Positions 34,446 to 44,263 of a DNA stretch of 64,000 nt are shown one piece after another. The number at the start of each line of letters is the position of its first letter. Position 1 is the stretch's first letter. Position numbers and translations under genes: made by a program. This DNA comes from GCA-2720975 sp964467985 (GTDB taxonomy: Bacteria > Planctomycetota > UBA1135 > GCA-002686595): assembly GCA_964467985.1 (NCBI GenBank), contig CAYXTP010000001.1, positions 62,001-126,000 of the forward strand, in the 5' to 3' direction. A model generated the notes under the pieces. It was given only the letters and a program-made list of their open reading frames with translations. It was not told the origin of the DNA and made no database searches.

Positions 34446-35642
34446 ATGCGCGACATCATCGCACTGGCCTTCGGCGCTCTGGCCCGCCATCGACAACGGT
34501 CGATGCTCTCCATGCTTGGTATCGCTATCGGCATCGCATCGGTCGTGATGCTGACGTCGATTGGGGAGGGGACTCGACTCTTTATCTTGAACCAGTTCTC
34601 TCAGTTCGGAACGCACATCATCGCGATCAACCCCGGCAAGTCCGAAACCTTCGGCATCCCGGGCCTGATGGGCGGCACGACTCAGAAACTCACGCTGGAG
34701 GATGCCGAAGCCCTGAAACGCGTTGCGGGCGTCGATCTCGTTGTTCCTCTGGTTGTGGGCCAGGGTCGAGTCGAGGCTCTGGGGCGCGCACGCAGCGTGG
34801 CCATCTACGGCGTGACCTCCGACATGCCCAAACTCTGGCAGTTCGAAGTCGGGATTGGAGAGTTTCTGCCCCAGCAGGACTCTCAGCGCGAGTCCCAGGT
34901 TGCTGTCTTGGGCCCCAAGCTGAAGACCGAGATCTTCGGCACAGACAATCCACTGGGCAAGTTCGTTCGCGTCGCGGACCGACGTCTGCGAGTGATCGGT
35001 GTCATGGCACCCAAGGGTCAGATCCTGGGTGTGGACTTGGACGATGTGGCCTACATGCCGGTCGCAACGGCCATGTCCATATTCAATCGCGTGGACCTGT
35101 TCGAGATCGACGTGGAGTACTCCGAGTCTTTGCCCACCGAGCAGGTGGTGGCCAACGTGAAGGCCGTGCTGACCGAACGCCACGCTGGCCGCGAGGACTA
35201 CACCCTCAATACCCAGGAGGCCATGCTCGACGTGTTCGGGAATGTGATGAACATGATCACAATTGCTGTGGGCGCGATTGGTGGAATCTCACTCTTGGTC
35301 GGTGCCGTGGGCATCATGACCATGATGTGGATCTCCGTGGGCGAACGCGTGCACGAGATCGGGTTGCTCAAGGCCATCGGTGCGACGTCGGGATCGGTGC
35401 AGCGGCTGTTCATGACCGAAGCAGTGGTTCTGGGATTCGTGGGGGGAGCCCTGGGAGTGGGATTGGGCCTGGGGTCGGTCTCGCTGATCACGGCCTTCGT
35501 CCCCTCGCTGCCCCTAGGCACCCCTCCCGAGTACATCGTTGCGGCCCTGGTTGTCAGCCTGCTGACCGGGCTGATCTCAGGTATCCTGCCCGCTCGGCGC
35601 GCGTCGCTCATGAACCCGATTGACGCCTTGCGGGCCGAATAG
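34446..35642 (+). CDS. MacB-type ABC permease (second of two)
   Basis: A paralogue of the preceding permease with the same plan. The N-terminal helix contains RSMLSMLGIAIGIASVVML, a periplasmic domain has GVTSDMPKLWQFEVGIGEFL, and the C-terminal helices have SLLVGAVGIMTMMWISVGER and HEIGLLKAIGATSGSVQRLF. An in-frame GTG at 34434, directly after the upstream stop, is an equally possible start. With the adaptor and ATPase it completes a MacAB-like exporter for lipoproteins, peptides or drugs; the substrate is not deducible. Confidence 0.93.
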   Translation: MRDIIALAFGALARHRQRSMLSMLGIAIGIASVVMLTSIGEGTRLFILNQFSQFGTHIIAINPGKSETFGIPGLMGGTTQKLTLEDAEALKRVAGVDLVVPLVVGQGRVEALGRARSVAIYGVTSDMPKLWQFEVGIGEFLPQQDSQRESQVAVLGPKLKTEIFGTDNPLGKFVRVADRRLRVIGVMAPKGQILGVDLDDVAYMPVATAMSIFNRVDLFEIDVEYSESLPTEQVVANVKAVLTERHAGREDYTLNTQEAMLDVFGNVMNMITIAVGAIGGISLLVGAVGIMTMMWISVGERVHEIGLLKAIGATSGSVQRLFMTEAVVLGFVGGALGVGLGLGSVSLITAFVPSLPLGTPPEYIVAALVVSLLTGLISGILPARRASLMNPIDALRAE

Positions 35643-35674
35643 AGTCGACTTCATTTCATCCTATCCCTCCCGGC

Positions 35675-38287
35675 ATGAGTGTTTCCTGGTCATCGCTTCT
35701 GGTTTCCTGCCTTGTCGTTCTGTCCCCCGCGGCCCTGGGAGTCCAAGAGGACTCGCATGTCCTGGTGATAGGGGAGCACGTTTTCGTGCGGCGCGAATTG
35801 GCCAACGGGTTGCAAGCCCTCGCCATTCGGGACGAGGGCCAGCGTGCGAGCGTTTTCATGGCGATTGCCGCCGGGAACCGTAACGAGACTGCGGAAACGA
35901 CGGGCCTGGCGCACCTCACCGAGCACGCCATGTTCGCGGGAACGCCGACGACCGGGACGGATGTGCACGAGGGCACGATCAAGGGCTGGGGTGGTGAGTC
36001 CAATGCGTTTACCCGCGATGACTACACCATGTACTACGACCACGAGTTCCCCGCGGCAAAGCTAGAGCAAGTCTTGGTCATGGAGGCCGACAGGTTGCGG
36101 AATCTCTCTCTCGATCCCGCACCGACTTTGCATGAACGAGAGCGATTGATAATTGAGGAGACGCATTCCTATCAACCGTCCGAGGGTCGCTCCCAACAGC
36201 TGGAGTCCGTCGTCTTCACTCGCCACCCCTACCGTTATGGTCTACGCGATCGCGATGGCCACACGCGGGCGATTCACCTAGGCGTCGAGGACATCCGCAG
36301 CTTCTACAACACCCACTATCGACCCAATCGCGTCGCAGTCGTTGTCGTAGGTCCTGAGGATCCCAACTCCGTGCTAGACAGGATCGAAACGGCCTTCGGC
36401 CCGCTCGCCCGGGGGGCGGATGAGGTGCTGCCAGGCGAGTCGATCCCCGCGGCCCAACGCGCCGAAACCATCCACTCCGACTTGGCCCGCGACAGGCAGG
36501 TGGCTTGCTGGATGACACCCGCGATGAGCCACGCCGACCGTCCCGCCCTCGAAGTGCTGGCCGGCTTGCTTGGCCAAGAAGAGCTCGACTGCGGTGTCCC
36601 GCTGTCTGTGAGCCTCGGCGGTCGAGTGGATGAAGACTTCTTGCAGATTGGCTGGTCGACCACTGCTGAGGATGAGAAGGCAGTCGCGGCGGAGGTTCAG
36701 GCATTGCTTGATGGCTACCGCGCCGGTCGTCTCGACCCCAACGCGCTGGAGCAGGTCAAGATGCTCCTCTCCACTCGTTATTCAGATGAGCCCCTGAGAG
36801 CTCGGCCCTACTTCGCTCTGGCGGCACGCGTGGCGTGGCATGCCGCTTTCGATCAAACGGATGTTCTGGCTGGATTTGGCGCGGCAGTGACCCAGGTGCA
36901 GGCCGCTGATGTGGCGCGCGTGGCCGAGCATTGGCTCAGCGCGGACCATTGCGTGCACGTGCTCTTCGAGGGCACAGGTGTGGATGTCGCCCCTCTCACT
37001 CAGGACCCCAAGGAGCTGCGCATCGCTGCGGCCGAGGCCATCGAGATAGGAGACACAGAACGCGCTGTGGAAGCCTACAGCATGCTTCTGCGCCTCTCGC
37101 CCAGCAAGATGAACCAAGTCATCTTCCTTGCTGAACGCGGCGGCGTTCACATGGGAGCGCGGGACTTCGACGAGGCCATCAGTGATTTTACAGCCGCCCT
37201 GGAGGTAATCGACTACCCCGCCGTGCGCGACATGTTGGAGGAGGCTCACGCTCGCAAGGCCCGCGCATTGCGCGGCGTGTTTGACGACCCTGAGCCGGAG
37301 ACTGGGCCGACCAAGCAACCCGATCACACTTCCGGTGCAGCACAGCCCCACGGCGCAGGCCAGGCCGAACCCGACCTTCGTACCGAACTGAGTCATGCGG
37401 TTGAGGGCGCCATGAGAGAACTGGAAGAGTGGCGCGGTTTGAAGTTCAGCGAGGCCGTGGTGCCCGATTTTGTCAACGCAGAAGACGTGCCGGACGCGAG
37501 CCTGGGAGGATGGTACGAATCACGGACCAAGCGCCTGGTTGTCGTCATGGGCAAGGAGGGCAAGGGTGCGGACTTCACTCGAGGTGTGCAGCTGCACGAG
37601 ATCTTCCACGCCTTGCAAGATCAGAACTGGGACCTGTCCGCCCTGCATGCGGCCTGCGAAGGGGCCGACGAGAACCGAGCTCTACAGTCTCTGATCGAGG
37701 GCGAAGCCATGTTGGCGGTGGCGGACTTGATGCACTACGACTTTGCGCAGCATGCGAAGATCCCGCAGACGGGTCCGATGGAACGCGCGCGTTTTGAAAA
37801 ATTGTTCCACTACGGCACGGGCCTGGAGTTTGTGCGCACTCTGCGTGACAGCGGCGGCTGGGAGGCGATCGACAAGATCTGGAAGTCGCCGCCTCAGGCG
37901 ACCGCGCAGCTCTACCATCCCGAGCGCTACGGGCTGCCTACACCGGCGGTCACCGCCGAGGAGACTTTCGCCGCCTTGGGCCTCGCCCTACCCGAGGGTG
38001 AGATTCTCAAGAGCTCCGCTTGGGGAGAGTTCGAGTTGCGCTGGTTGCTGGTCGAAGACGAGGGCACCCGCGAATTGGCCGCCAGCATCGGCCCCGAACT
38101 CGAAGTGGACCGCCACTACCTGTTCCGCGCCGAAGATGGTGAGCCGAATCAGGAGCTCTGGCATCTAGTTTTCACGAACTCCGATCCTGCTCACTACCTC
38201 TCACTTGCCACCCCAGCCTTCAGGCGTGGGGGGTGGAGCGTTGCGCACAGTGGGCGCACAGTGACTCTCACGCGCGCGGCGCGTTAG
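35675..38287 (+). CDS. Two-headed secreted metalloprotease: M16 domain, TPR-like region and HExxH gluzincin domain
   Basis: The 870-residue protein has a signal peptide (cut near ALG, residue 22). An M16 peptidase pair follows (about 35-440) with the inverted zinc motif HLTEH (80-84) and a downstream Glu in IIEETHSYQ. Residues about 445-520 are helical TPR-like (ERAVEAYSMLL, DEAISDFTAAL). A Pro-rich linker leads to a second catalytic region with HEIFHALQDQ (641-650), a classic HExxH, and SLIEGEAML (Glu675/677) as the likely third ligand. This fusion of two unrelated zinc protease folds is unusual. It follows the ABC exporter genes and may depend on or process its cargo; this is inference. Confidence 0.85.
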   Translation: MSVSWSSLLVSCLVVLSPAALGVQEDSHVLVIGEHVFVRRELANGLQALAIRDEGQRASVFMAIAAGNRNETAETTGLAHLTEHAMFAGTPTTGTDVHEGTIKGWGGESNAFTRDDYTMYYDHEFPAAKLEQVLVMEADRLRNLSLDPAPTLHERERLIIEETHSYQPSEGRSQQLESVVFTRHPYRYGLRDRDGHTRAIHLGVEDIRSFYNTHYRPNRVAVVVVGPEDPNSVLDRIETAFGPLARGADEVLPGESIPAAQRAETIHSDLARDRQVACWMTPAMSHADRPALEVLAGLLGQEELDCGVPLSVSLGGRVDEDFLQIGWSTTAEDEKAVAAEVQALLDGYRAGRLDPNALEQVKMLLSTRYSDEPLRARPYFALAARVAWHAAFDQTDVLAGFGAAVTQVQAADVARVAEHWLSADHCVHVLFEGTGVDVAPLTQDPKELRIAAAEAIEIGDTERAVEAYSMLLRLSPSKMNQVIFLAERGGVHMGARDFDEAISDFTAALEVIDYPAVRDMLEEAHARKARALRGVFDDPEPETGPTKQPDHTSGAAQPHGAGQAEPDLRTELSHAVEGAMRELEEWRGLKFSEAVVPDFVNAEDVPDASLGGWYESRTKRLVVVMGKEGKGADFTRGVQLHEIFHALQDQNWDLSALHAACEGADENRALQSLIEGEAMLAVADLMHYDFAQHAKIPQTGPMERARFEKLFHYGTGLEFVRTLRDSGGWEAIDKIWKSPPQATAQLYHPERYGLPTPAVTAEETFAALGLALPEGEILKSSAWGEFELRWLLVEDEGTRELAASIGPELEVDRHYLFRAEDGEPNQELWHLVFTNSDPAHYLSLATPAFRRGGWSVAHSGRTVTLTRAAR

Positions 38288-39571
38288 TCAGACCGGCGGT
38301 AGGGCATACCCGTCCCGGCGAGGCGAATCGAGCCAGTCGTTCTCAGGCAGATCTGAGTCTGAACCCTTGGCGTCCACAAAGCGCCACGTCGTTGGGTCCC
38401 AACGCAACTCCCTGCGGTGTCGATAAGCGAGGTTCATGAGGTGGCAAATCGCGGCACTTCCAGCACCCACCTCCACATCGCATAGGGGCTTGCCCCTCGA
38501 GTGCATGCACTCGAGCCAATCCGCCGCATGATTGTCAGGTCGCCGCAGAAGCGCGTCGCCCTGCTCGAATTCCCGTTCGAGAATATTTGCCGGAACGCTG
38601 GAGATGCGTCCACGATCGACCTGCAGCAGGCCCTCTTCACCAATAAATGTCGTGCCGTTGGGACCTCCGTGGATCAAGCGTGTGCCATCGTCGTAGACCA
38701 CGGCGGCCCCGCGCAGGGCCGAAGAATCCATCGGTGGCACGACACGCACTGGTCCCGACCCGTCTCGCTGCAGGCCCCACTGTGCGATGTCGATGTGGTG
38801 TGCGCCCATGTCTGCCAGTCCACCGCCCGCATACTCCTGGTAGTCACGCCAGCGTGGGTAGTGAGTGTGCACCCCGCGTGGGCTGAGTACTTCGTTGTAG
38901 GGCCGTTCGGGCACCGGTCCTTGCCAGCGATCCCAGTCGAGACCGGGCTGCGCGGCTTCCGCACCCAGATCGCAGGCCCGAGCTGGGTCACCAACACCTA
39001 CCGTGACCGTCAGGACTCTCCCCAAGTGTCCGTTGCGCACGTGGTCGCAAGCATCGACGAAGCGCTTGCCGTATTCACTGCGTTGCTGGCTGCCCGTCTG
39101 AAACACGCATCCGTGTTTGCGCACGACTTGAATGACCGTTTGGGCCTCGCGCAGGGTGCGCGTTAGAGGCTTCTCACAATAGATGTCCTTGCCCGCCACG
39201 GCGGCGTCGATGATCTGATTCGCGTGCCAGTGGTCGGGAGTGGCAATGACCACAGCATCCAACCCGGGCATCTGCAGCATCTCGCGATGGTCGAGGAACG
39301 CGGTACAGTCGGTGTTCCCGTAGCGCTCATCCACCCGGCGCTTGCCGTCCTCGCGCCGGTCGGTGTCCACATCACACACCGCGACAACGCGGAAGCCCTC
39401 CTGGGCCAGGAACGCGCCGTTCATCAAATTGCGCCCCCGAATGCCGATGCCGATGACTCCCAAGTGAACGGGCTCAGGCCGACGGACCCAAACGGGTGCG
39501 GGCCACAGCGCCGGTGTGGCGGCGACCGCGCTGACAAATTGACGACGACTGAGGGCCATAGGCTGTGACAT
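38288..39571 (-). CDS. Tat-exported Gfo/Idh/MocA-family oxidoreductase
   Basis: The 427-residue protein begins with a twin-arginine signal (LSRRQFVSAVAATPAL). The NAD(P)-binding Rossmann fold has VIGIGIRGRNLM, AVCDVDTDRRED and DAVVIATPDHWHANQ. The family catalytic motif is CEKPLTRT, and a C-terminal alpha/beta domain has GGGLADMGAHHIDIAQWG. Such Tat-secreted members are abundant in Planctomycetes and act on sugars or inositols; the substrate cannot be assigned. Its stop abuts the convergent M16 protease gene with no gap. Another ATG at 39559 would still keep the RR motif. Confidence 0.9.
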   Translation of the reverse strand: MSQPMALSRRQFVSAVAATPALWPAPVWVRRPEPVHLGVIGIGIRGRNLMNGAFLAQEGFRVVAVCDVDTDRREDGKRRVDERYGNTDCTAFLDHREMLQMPGLDAVVIATPDHWHANQIIDAAVAGKDIYCEKPLTRTLREAQTVIQVVRKHGCVFQTGSQQRSEYGKRFVDACDHVRNGHLGRVLTVTVGVGDPARACDLGAEAAQPGLDWDRWQGPVPERPYNEVLSPRGVHTHYPRWRDYQEYAGGGLADMGAHHIDIAQWGLQRDGSGPVRVVPPMDSSALRGAAVVYDDGTRLIHGGPNGTTFIGEEGLLQVDRGRISSVPANILEREFEQGDALLRRPDNHAADWLECMHSRGKPLCDVEVGAGSAAICHLMNLAYRHRRELRWDPTTWRFVDAKGSDSDLPENDWLDSPRRDGYALPPV

Positions 39572-39656
39572 GGGAGAGCTCCTTGTCGAGCAAGGTACGC
39601 GCTTTGGCCCGGGAGGCCCCACATGTTTCTCATCCCGGGCTGGCCCCGGGCTCACA

Positions 39657-41117
39657 CTAGCCGCGCTGTCTGCGCCCGCCCTGTCCGCCGCGCCGCGAGC
39701 CTGCACCTGTTCCGGACTGCATTCGCCTGCGGCGCTTGCCAGCTTTCGAGAGCTTGTGTTTGGGCTTACCCCCCGCATTGGCTGGAGGGCTGCCGAGCCC
39801 GGCCCCGAAACTCTCACGGGGGGCAAGCGGCTCGGGGCTCTTGCTCGCGGCCCGAGCCTCTCCTCCCCCTGACAGTGTTCCACCAGGCTTGCGCGGCCTG
39901 TGGGGTTTCTTGCTCCCGCCGCCGGAGTTGCGCTGGCGTTGGGGGCGCCCGCTGTAGCCTTCCCTTACTCCACCAGCGAAGTCCTTCAAGTCCACTCGCG
40001 GGATACTCATCTTCAGCTTGCGTTCGATCGCTCGAACGCCGGCGAAGTCATCGTTGGTCACAAACGTGCAGGCCTTGCCACTCTGTTCAGCGCGGCCCGT
40101 GCGGCCAATGCGGTGGGTGTACGCATCCGGTGTGTTGGGCACGTCGTAGTTGATCACGTGGCTCACTCCAGCCACGTCAATACCGCGCGCGGCAATATCG
40201 GTAGCCACCAGCACCTTGTAGCGTCCTTCGCGGAACCCCTGCATCGCCCGCTGGCGCGCACCTTGGCTCATGTTGCCCTGCAAGGCGATCGCATTCACAC
40301 CCGATCGCTCCAGATCGCGCGCCAGGCGCTTCGTGCGGTGCTTGGTGCGCAGGAATACGATCGCCGAAGTGAAGTCCTGTTGGTGCAGCAAGTGCATCAA
40401 GAGTCCCGTCTTGCGGCTCTGCTCCACGGGGTAGAGCGCGTGTTCGATCGTCTCTGCAGGCGCAGTAATGGCAAGCTCAACCACGTGCGGATTGTGCAGC
40501 AGACCATTGGTCAGGCTGCGGATCTCGCGCGGCATCGTGGCCGAGAACAGCAGGTTTTGCCGGGGCTGGGGCAAGCGCTGCAGGATGCGCTTGATGTCCG
40601 GTAGGAAGCCCATATCGAGCATATGGTCGGCCTCGTCCAAGACGAGCACTTCCAGCCCGTCGAGACGCACATCCTTGCTGCCCATCAGATCCAGCAGACG
40701 ACCCGGGCAAGCGACGATGACGTCGGGTCGGCTGCGTAGGGCGCGTTTCTGGGGCACAGCGCTTACCCCACCGAAGATCGTCGTGGAGCGGATGTTTGTG
40801 TACTTGCCGAGCATTTGGAAATCCCCGTGGATTTGCAGGGCCAGCTCGCGGGTGGGGGCGATGACCAGCGCTCGCGGGTTGCTGCCCTTGCTGGCTACCA
40901 AGCGTTCGATGATGGGCAGGGCGAAAGCGGCTGTCTTGCCCGTGCCTGTCTGCGCCAGGCCGAGCACATCGCGTCCCTTGAGCACCTGCGGAATTGTCTT
41001 GGCCTGAATGGGCCGGGCGTCGACGAAGCCGGCATCGCTGACGGCGCGTATCAAATTCTTGCTCAGACCGAAGGACGCAAAGGCGTTCTTCGACCCAGCG
41101 GGTCGTTTTTCTGTCAT
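39657..41117 (-). CDS. DEAD-box RNA helicase (RhlE-like)
   Basis: The 486-residue protein has all helicase motifs. The Q motif is FASFGLSKNL...PIQAKTIP, motif I AQTGTGKT (55-62), Ia PTRELA, II VLDEADHML, III SATMP, and VI HRIGRTGRA. After residue 375 comes a basic, Gly/Arg/Lys-rich low-complexity tail that would bind RNA. RhlE-type helicases assist ribosome assembly and RNA turnover, especially in the cold. The ATG at 41117 opens MTEKRPAGSK; a longer frame is unlikely. The 226-bp upstream region has no clear element. Confidence 0.93.
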   Translation of the reverse strand: MTEKRPAGSKNAFASFGLSKNLIRAVSDAGFVDARPIQAKTIPQVLKGRDVLGLAQTGTGKTAAFALPIIERLVASKGSNPRALVIAPTRELALQIHGDFQMLGKYTNIRSTTIFGGVSAVPQKRALRSRPDVIVACPGRLLDLMGSKDVRLDGLEVLVLDEADHMLDMGFLPDIKRILQRLPQPRQNLLFSATMPREIRSLTNGLLHNPHVVELAITAPAETIEHALYPVEQSRKTGLLMHLLHQQDFTSAIVFLRTKHRTKRLARDLERSGVNAIALQGNMSQGARQRAMQGFREGRYKVLVATDIAARGIDVAGVSHVINYDVPNTPDAYTHRIGRTGRAEQSGKACTFVTNDDFAGVRAIERKLKMSIPRVDLKDFAGGVREGYSGRPQRQRNSGGGSKKPHRPRKPGGTLSGGGEARAASKSPEPLAPRESFGAGLGSPPANAGGKPKHKLSKAGKRRRRMQSGTGAGSRRGGQGGRRQRG

Positions 41118-41343
41118 GTTGACTGAAGTCCTGAAGTGTGTCGTGTACCGGTGATTGAGGCACCGGGACCAACCCATCCAGCAGGAACAAGTCAGTTACG
41201 GAGAGGCGCGATTCGCGTCCGCGCCCAGGGGGCACGGCGGATTCTGCTGCGCGCGTCGATCGCAAACAGGCGTTCGACGGCGAAAAGGGTAGGCGCGTGC
41301 GTGAGCTCTGACTAGCCCCTGGGCAATATTCCGAGTCCCAAAA

Positions 41344-42480
41344 TCAGGACTGGCTGTGCCGAAACAGCACACCTCGTTCTCGCAGGGCGCTGTGCACCTG
41401 TTCCAGGATTCCGGGTTCTTGTCCCAGAGCTTCAGGCGCAAACACTCCAGGCTCCGAGAACCCGCCTTCTAGCAGCAAGCGCGCGACGATTGCACAGGGC
41501 AAGGCCGTCGTGCGTGACATGGACGTGGCCTGCGCATCGGTTGAGTAGAAATCGAGCAACTCAAAGCAATGTCGCAGGGGCCGCCCGTCCTTTATGCCCT
41601 CACACGTCACGCGCATGACCGTCAGGTCTTCTTCACCGTCCTCGTAGGTCCACTTGGGGAACAGTAGAGCACTGGTTACATCCAAGGGCCTGACACTGAC
41701 TCCACCCACATCGATGGGCTCCTTGCTGAATAGACCTGTCTCCCGGAAGACGCGCATGAGTTCAATGTGACCGGGGTAGCGCAGGGTGCGCTCGATCATG
41801 TTGGGCACATCGAGCGTGTCAGCCAGGCTGCGTAGCCCATCGGTGTTGAACGCCTCGAGGGTTCCCACGCCCTCGAATTCCATCAGTTCTGGTTCGCTGA
41901 GGGCCGGACGCAGAACGGTCTTGCCACCCTCGACGATGCGACTCTCACGAGTGTATTCCTCAATGACATCCGCGGGGGCAAAGCCCGCCTTGTACTCGAA
42001 GGGCCACTCCCGCTTGCGAGGCAGACCTCCCACCAGGATTTCGATCCGGTCACAACGATCGAGGTCGGCGTAACCCCAACCCGCCTGCATGTTGCTCATG
42101 CCTGGGGCGACGCCGCAATCAACAACCGCGGTGACACCCTTGGCCTTGGCCATCTCGTCGAGCTGCAGCGCATCCTCCGCCATGAACGAGATGTCCGCGT
42201 AGGGCTTGCCGGCTGCGATCACCGCTTCCAAAGCGGAGAGACCCAAGTGGCTGGCCAACGCTCCACACACCACATCGTGCTCAGAGGCGATGGACGTGAT
42301 CGTCCGCGCATCGGAAAGGTCGGCTTGGCGAGTCAGCAGAGACGGACAACGGCCCCTGGCCCGCTCGAGGTTGGCGGCGCTGAGGTCCACGAGGGTGACT
42401 TCGAACTCCCCTGACTGGGCCAGGTCGGTCGCCATGACCGAACCCACCATCCCACCTCCCAATACGACGGCTTTCTTCAC
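41344..42480 (-). CDS. Saccharopine dehydrogenase-family oxidoreductase
   Basis: The 378-residue protein has an NAD(P)-binding start VKKAVVLGGGMVGSVMATDL, then VTLVDLSAANLERA, and a family-typical YADISFMAEDALQLDEMA and DCGVAPGMSNMQ. The second domain contains KAGFAPADVIEEYTR. Relatives are lysine-ketoglutarate reductases, saccharopine dehydrogenases or related amino-acid dehydrogenases. Without lysine-catabolic neighbours the substrate stays open. The GTG at 42480 was chosen because GGAG sits about ten bases upstream; an ATG at 42540 opens a longer frame. Confidence 0.87.
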   Translation of the reverse strand: MKKAVVLGGGMVGSVMATDLAQSGEFEVTLVDLSAANLERARGRCPSLLTRQADLSDARTITSIASEHDVVCGALASHLGLSALEAVIAAGKPYADISFMAEDALQLDEMAKAKGVTAVVDCGVAPGMSNMQAGWGYADLDRCDRIEILVGGLPRKREWPFEYKAGFAPADVIEEYTRESRIVEGGKTVLRPALSEPELMEFEGVGTLEAFNTDGLRSLADTLDVPNMIERTLRYPGHIELMRVFRETGLFSKEPIDVGGVSVRPLDVTSALLFPKWTYEDGEEDLTVMRVTCEGIKDGRPLRHCFELLDFYSTDAQATSMSRTTALPCAIVARLLLEGGFSEPGVFAPEALGQEPGILEQVHSALRERGVLFRHSQS

Positions 42481-42605
42481 AGGCAGGTCTCCAGATTTAC
42501 GTGGCTGACGGGCAAACAAGACTGGGCGTGATGCTAGCAAGGCCCGCCCCGCGTGCCCATCAGGCCGTGCTCAAGGTCTGGAGCGGAACGGTCGAAAAAA
42601 GTTCC

Positions 42606-43241
42606 ATGTTCCTCCTGTCCCCCGAATTCGCTCAGGTGCTGGGCACCGGTCTGAGCTCGCTCTTGGTGGCGGCCGCGGCCACACCCCAGGCCCGGCACGT
42701 AACCTGGGAAGAAGTCAACGCCCAGCGCGCCCAGCCCATGCAAGGGGACCTGCAGCTCGCATTCCAGTTCCACTCCCTGGAGCAAGATTGGAATCCCTAT
42801 TGCCTGCCCTTCTCCAAGCGAACGCACATAGCTGTACGCGCCTGGTCAGACAATCAACTGCCCTGGATTCGATCGGACTACGACAATCCCGCCGCCCGCT
42901 ATTTTGTGAAACGCGGGAGCTTCGCCGAGCGCTTGCTCGCCAAAGCAACACCTCACGAGCGCTTCGTCGTCGTCGGCCGCGTCCGAGCTCAGTTCTTGGG
43001 TCAGTCTTGGATCGAAGTTGTGGCCGCTACACCCGCTCGGGAGCAAATTCCCCTGGGCAGCGTGTTGCACGCCAGCCGAGCTCTCGATCTGTTCGACCGC
43101 GGGGCCACCGAGCTGGGCCTCGAACAACTGTTGCGCGCCCTGGCCGCGCCCCTGCCTGCCCACGCCAGGGAGGCCCTTCTGAGCCTCATGCCTGACCCGG
43201 TGGCCAAGCTGGACGAGGTCTCAGGGTCCGATCCTCAATAA
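42606..43241 (+). CDS. Hypothetical protein, probably exported
   Basis: I do not recognise a family. The 211-residue product begins with a weak signal-like segment (FAQVLGTGLSSLLVAAAAT). The body (about 40-165) is a mixed alpha/beta domain with WNPYCLPFSKRTHIAVRAW and LLAKATPHERFVVVGRVRAQ, followed by a helical C-terminus (ALDLFDRGATELGLEQLLRA). No catalytic or metal motif stands out. It is divergent from the saccharopine dehydrogenase-like gene and upstream of the DUF697 gene. Confidence 0.6.
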   Translation: MFLLSPEFAQVLGTGLSSLLVAAAATPQARHVTWEEVNAQRAQPMQGDLQLAFQFHSLEQDWNPYCLPFSKRTHIAVRAWSDNQLPWIRSDYDNPAARYFVKRGSFAERLLAKATPHERFVVVGRVRAQFLGQSWIEVVAATPAREQIPLGSVLHASRALDLFDRGATELGLEQLLRALAAPLPAHAREALLSLMPDPVAKLDEVSGSDPQ

Positions 43242-43284
43242 GAGGCGCCCGAGACTGAAATCACGGCTGGAGTTTGCCCAATAC

Positions 43285-44241
43285 ATGGGCAGGCCCATGT
43301 CCTTCTCCCGTCGCTCTCTCCTGCGTCCGTTGCCCTTGCTCGGGGCCGGTTTGTGCTTGCTCATGGTGGTCGTGCTCTTGGGGGAGACGACTGAATGGGT
43401 GCAGCGGGCAGCAGAGTGGGGGAGCCCGATGCGGGAGGCCGCGTTCACTGCCCTTGGGCTAGTGGCGGTCGGAGGCATGTGGCTCCTTGGCACAGAGGCC
43501 ATGGGCTATTTTCGCGTGCGGCGGGTGGGGAACCTAAGACAGACCCTCCGCCGCGAGGGTCGCCTTGATCCGGTTTCCATGCAGGCCGTCGAGCGCTGGC
43601 TTGGCGACCTGGAGAAGGTGCACGGGCAGCCGCTCGAGCACGCCCTGCAGTTGACTCGCAAGGCCCTCGTGGGCACGCAGTACGTGGCCCAGGTTCGGGA
43701 AGTGCTGGAGACCCATCTCTTGCCCGTCCTCGACGAACGGATCGAACAGGAGATCCGGCGCAGCGCCCTGAAACTGGGTGTGGCGTCGAGTTTCCTCTCA
43801 TTGCCCCTGCTCGACGGTGTCTTGACCCTGTGGTTCTCCGTGCGACTTGCACGCCGGGTGGCGACCATGCACGGAGCGCGCCCTGGTTTCGTGGGTACGG
43901 CGCATCTCTTGCGCGAGGTCTCCATCGCAGCCCTCGGGGCCGATCTCAGCCAGCACGCAGCCGACGCACTTTCCACCCGCGTGGGATCTCTGGCCGCCGC
44001 AGCGGGCCAGGGCCTTGTCACGGCGACGCTTGTCGTGCGCGTCGGTCTGTGGACGATGAACGTCTGCCGACCCATCGAGGTCTCACGGCCCAGTGTCGGC
44101 GGTTTCGTCGTGCGCGGTGCTGCCCAAGAGTTCACCCATGTGGTCAAGGGTGGAGTCCAGCGCGCCATGAGCGCGCTGCACACGGTGTCGCACACTGTAT
44201 CGCCCCCAAAGCTGCGCCCACGGGACTCCCAGGTACTCTGA
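43285..44241 (+). CDS. DUF697/YcjF-like membrane protein
   Basis: The 318-residue protein has two N-terminal membrane helices (about 12-35 and 48-70), a helical middle (about 80-165) and the DUF697-type C-terminal region: LLDGVLTLWFSVRLARRVA, HGARPGFVGTAHLLREV, and TATLVVRVGLWTMNVCRPI. YcjF-family proteins are inner-membrane proteins, often encoded with a GTPase (YcjX); no such partner is in view here. Function unknown. Upstream is the unrecognised exported protein; downstream the genes converge. Confidence 0.75.
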   Translation: MGRPMSFSRRSLLRPLPLLGAGLCLLMVVVLLGETTEWVQRAAEWGSPMREAAFTALGLVAVGGMWLLGTEAMGYFRVRRVGNLRQTLRREGRLDPVSMQAVERWLGDLEKVHGQPLEHALQLTRKALVGTQYVAQVREVLETHLLPVLDERIEQEIRRSALKLGVASSFLSLPLLDGVLTLWFSVRLARRVATMHGARPGFVGTAHLLREVSIAALGADLSQHAADALSTRVGSLAAAAGQGLVTATLVVRVGLWTMNVCRPIEVSRPSVGGFVVRGAAQEFTHVVKGGVQRAMSALHTVSHTVSPPKLRPRDSQVL

Positions 44242-44263
44242 GTCTATCCCGCGACGGGCTGAG

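Noticed and set aside
34322..35623. A 433-codon frame overlapping both MacB-type permeases
   Set aside because: It is in the wrong frame to both permeases and strongly Arg/Gly/His-rich, typical of a G+C shadow.
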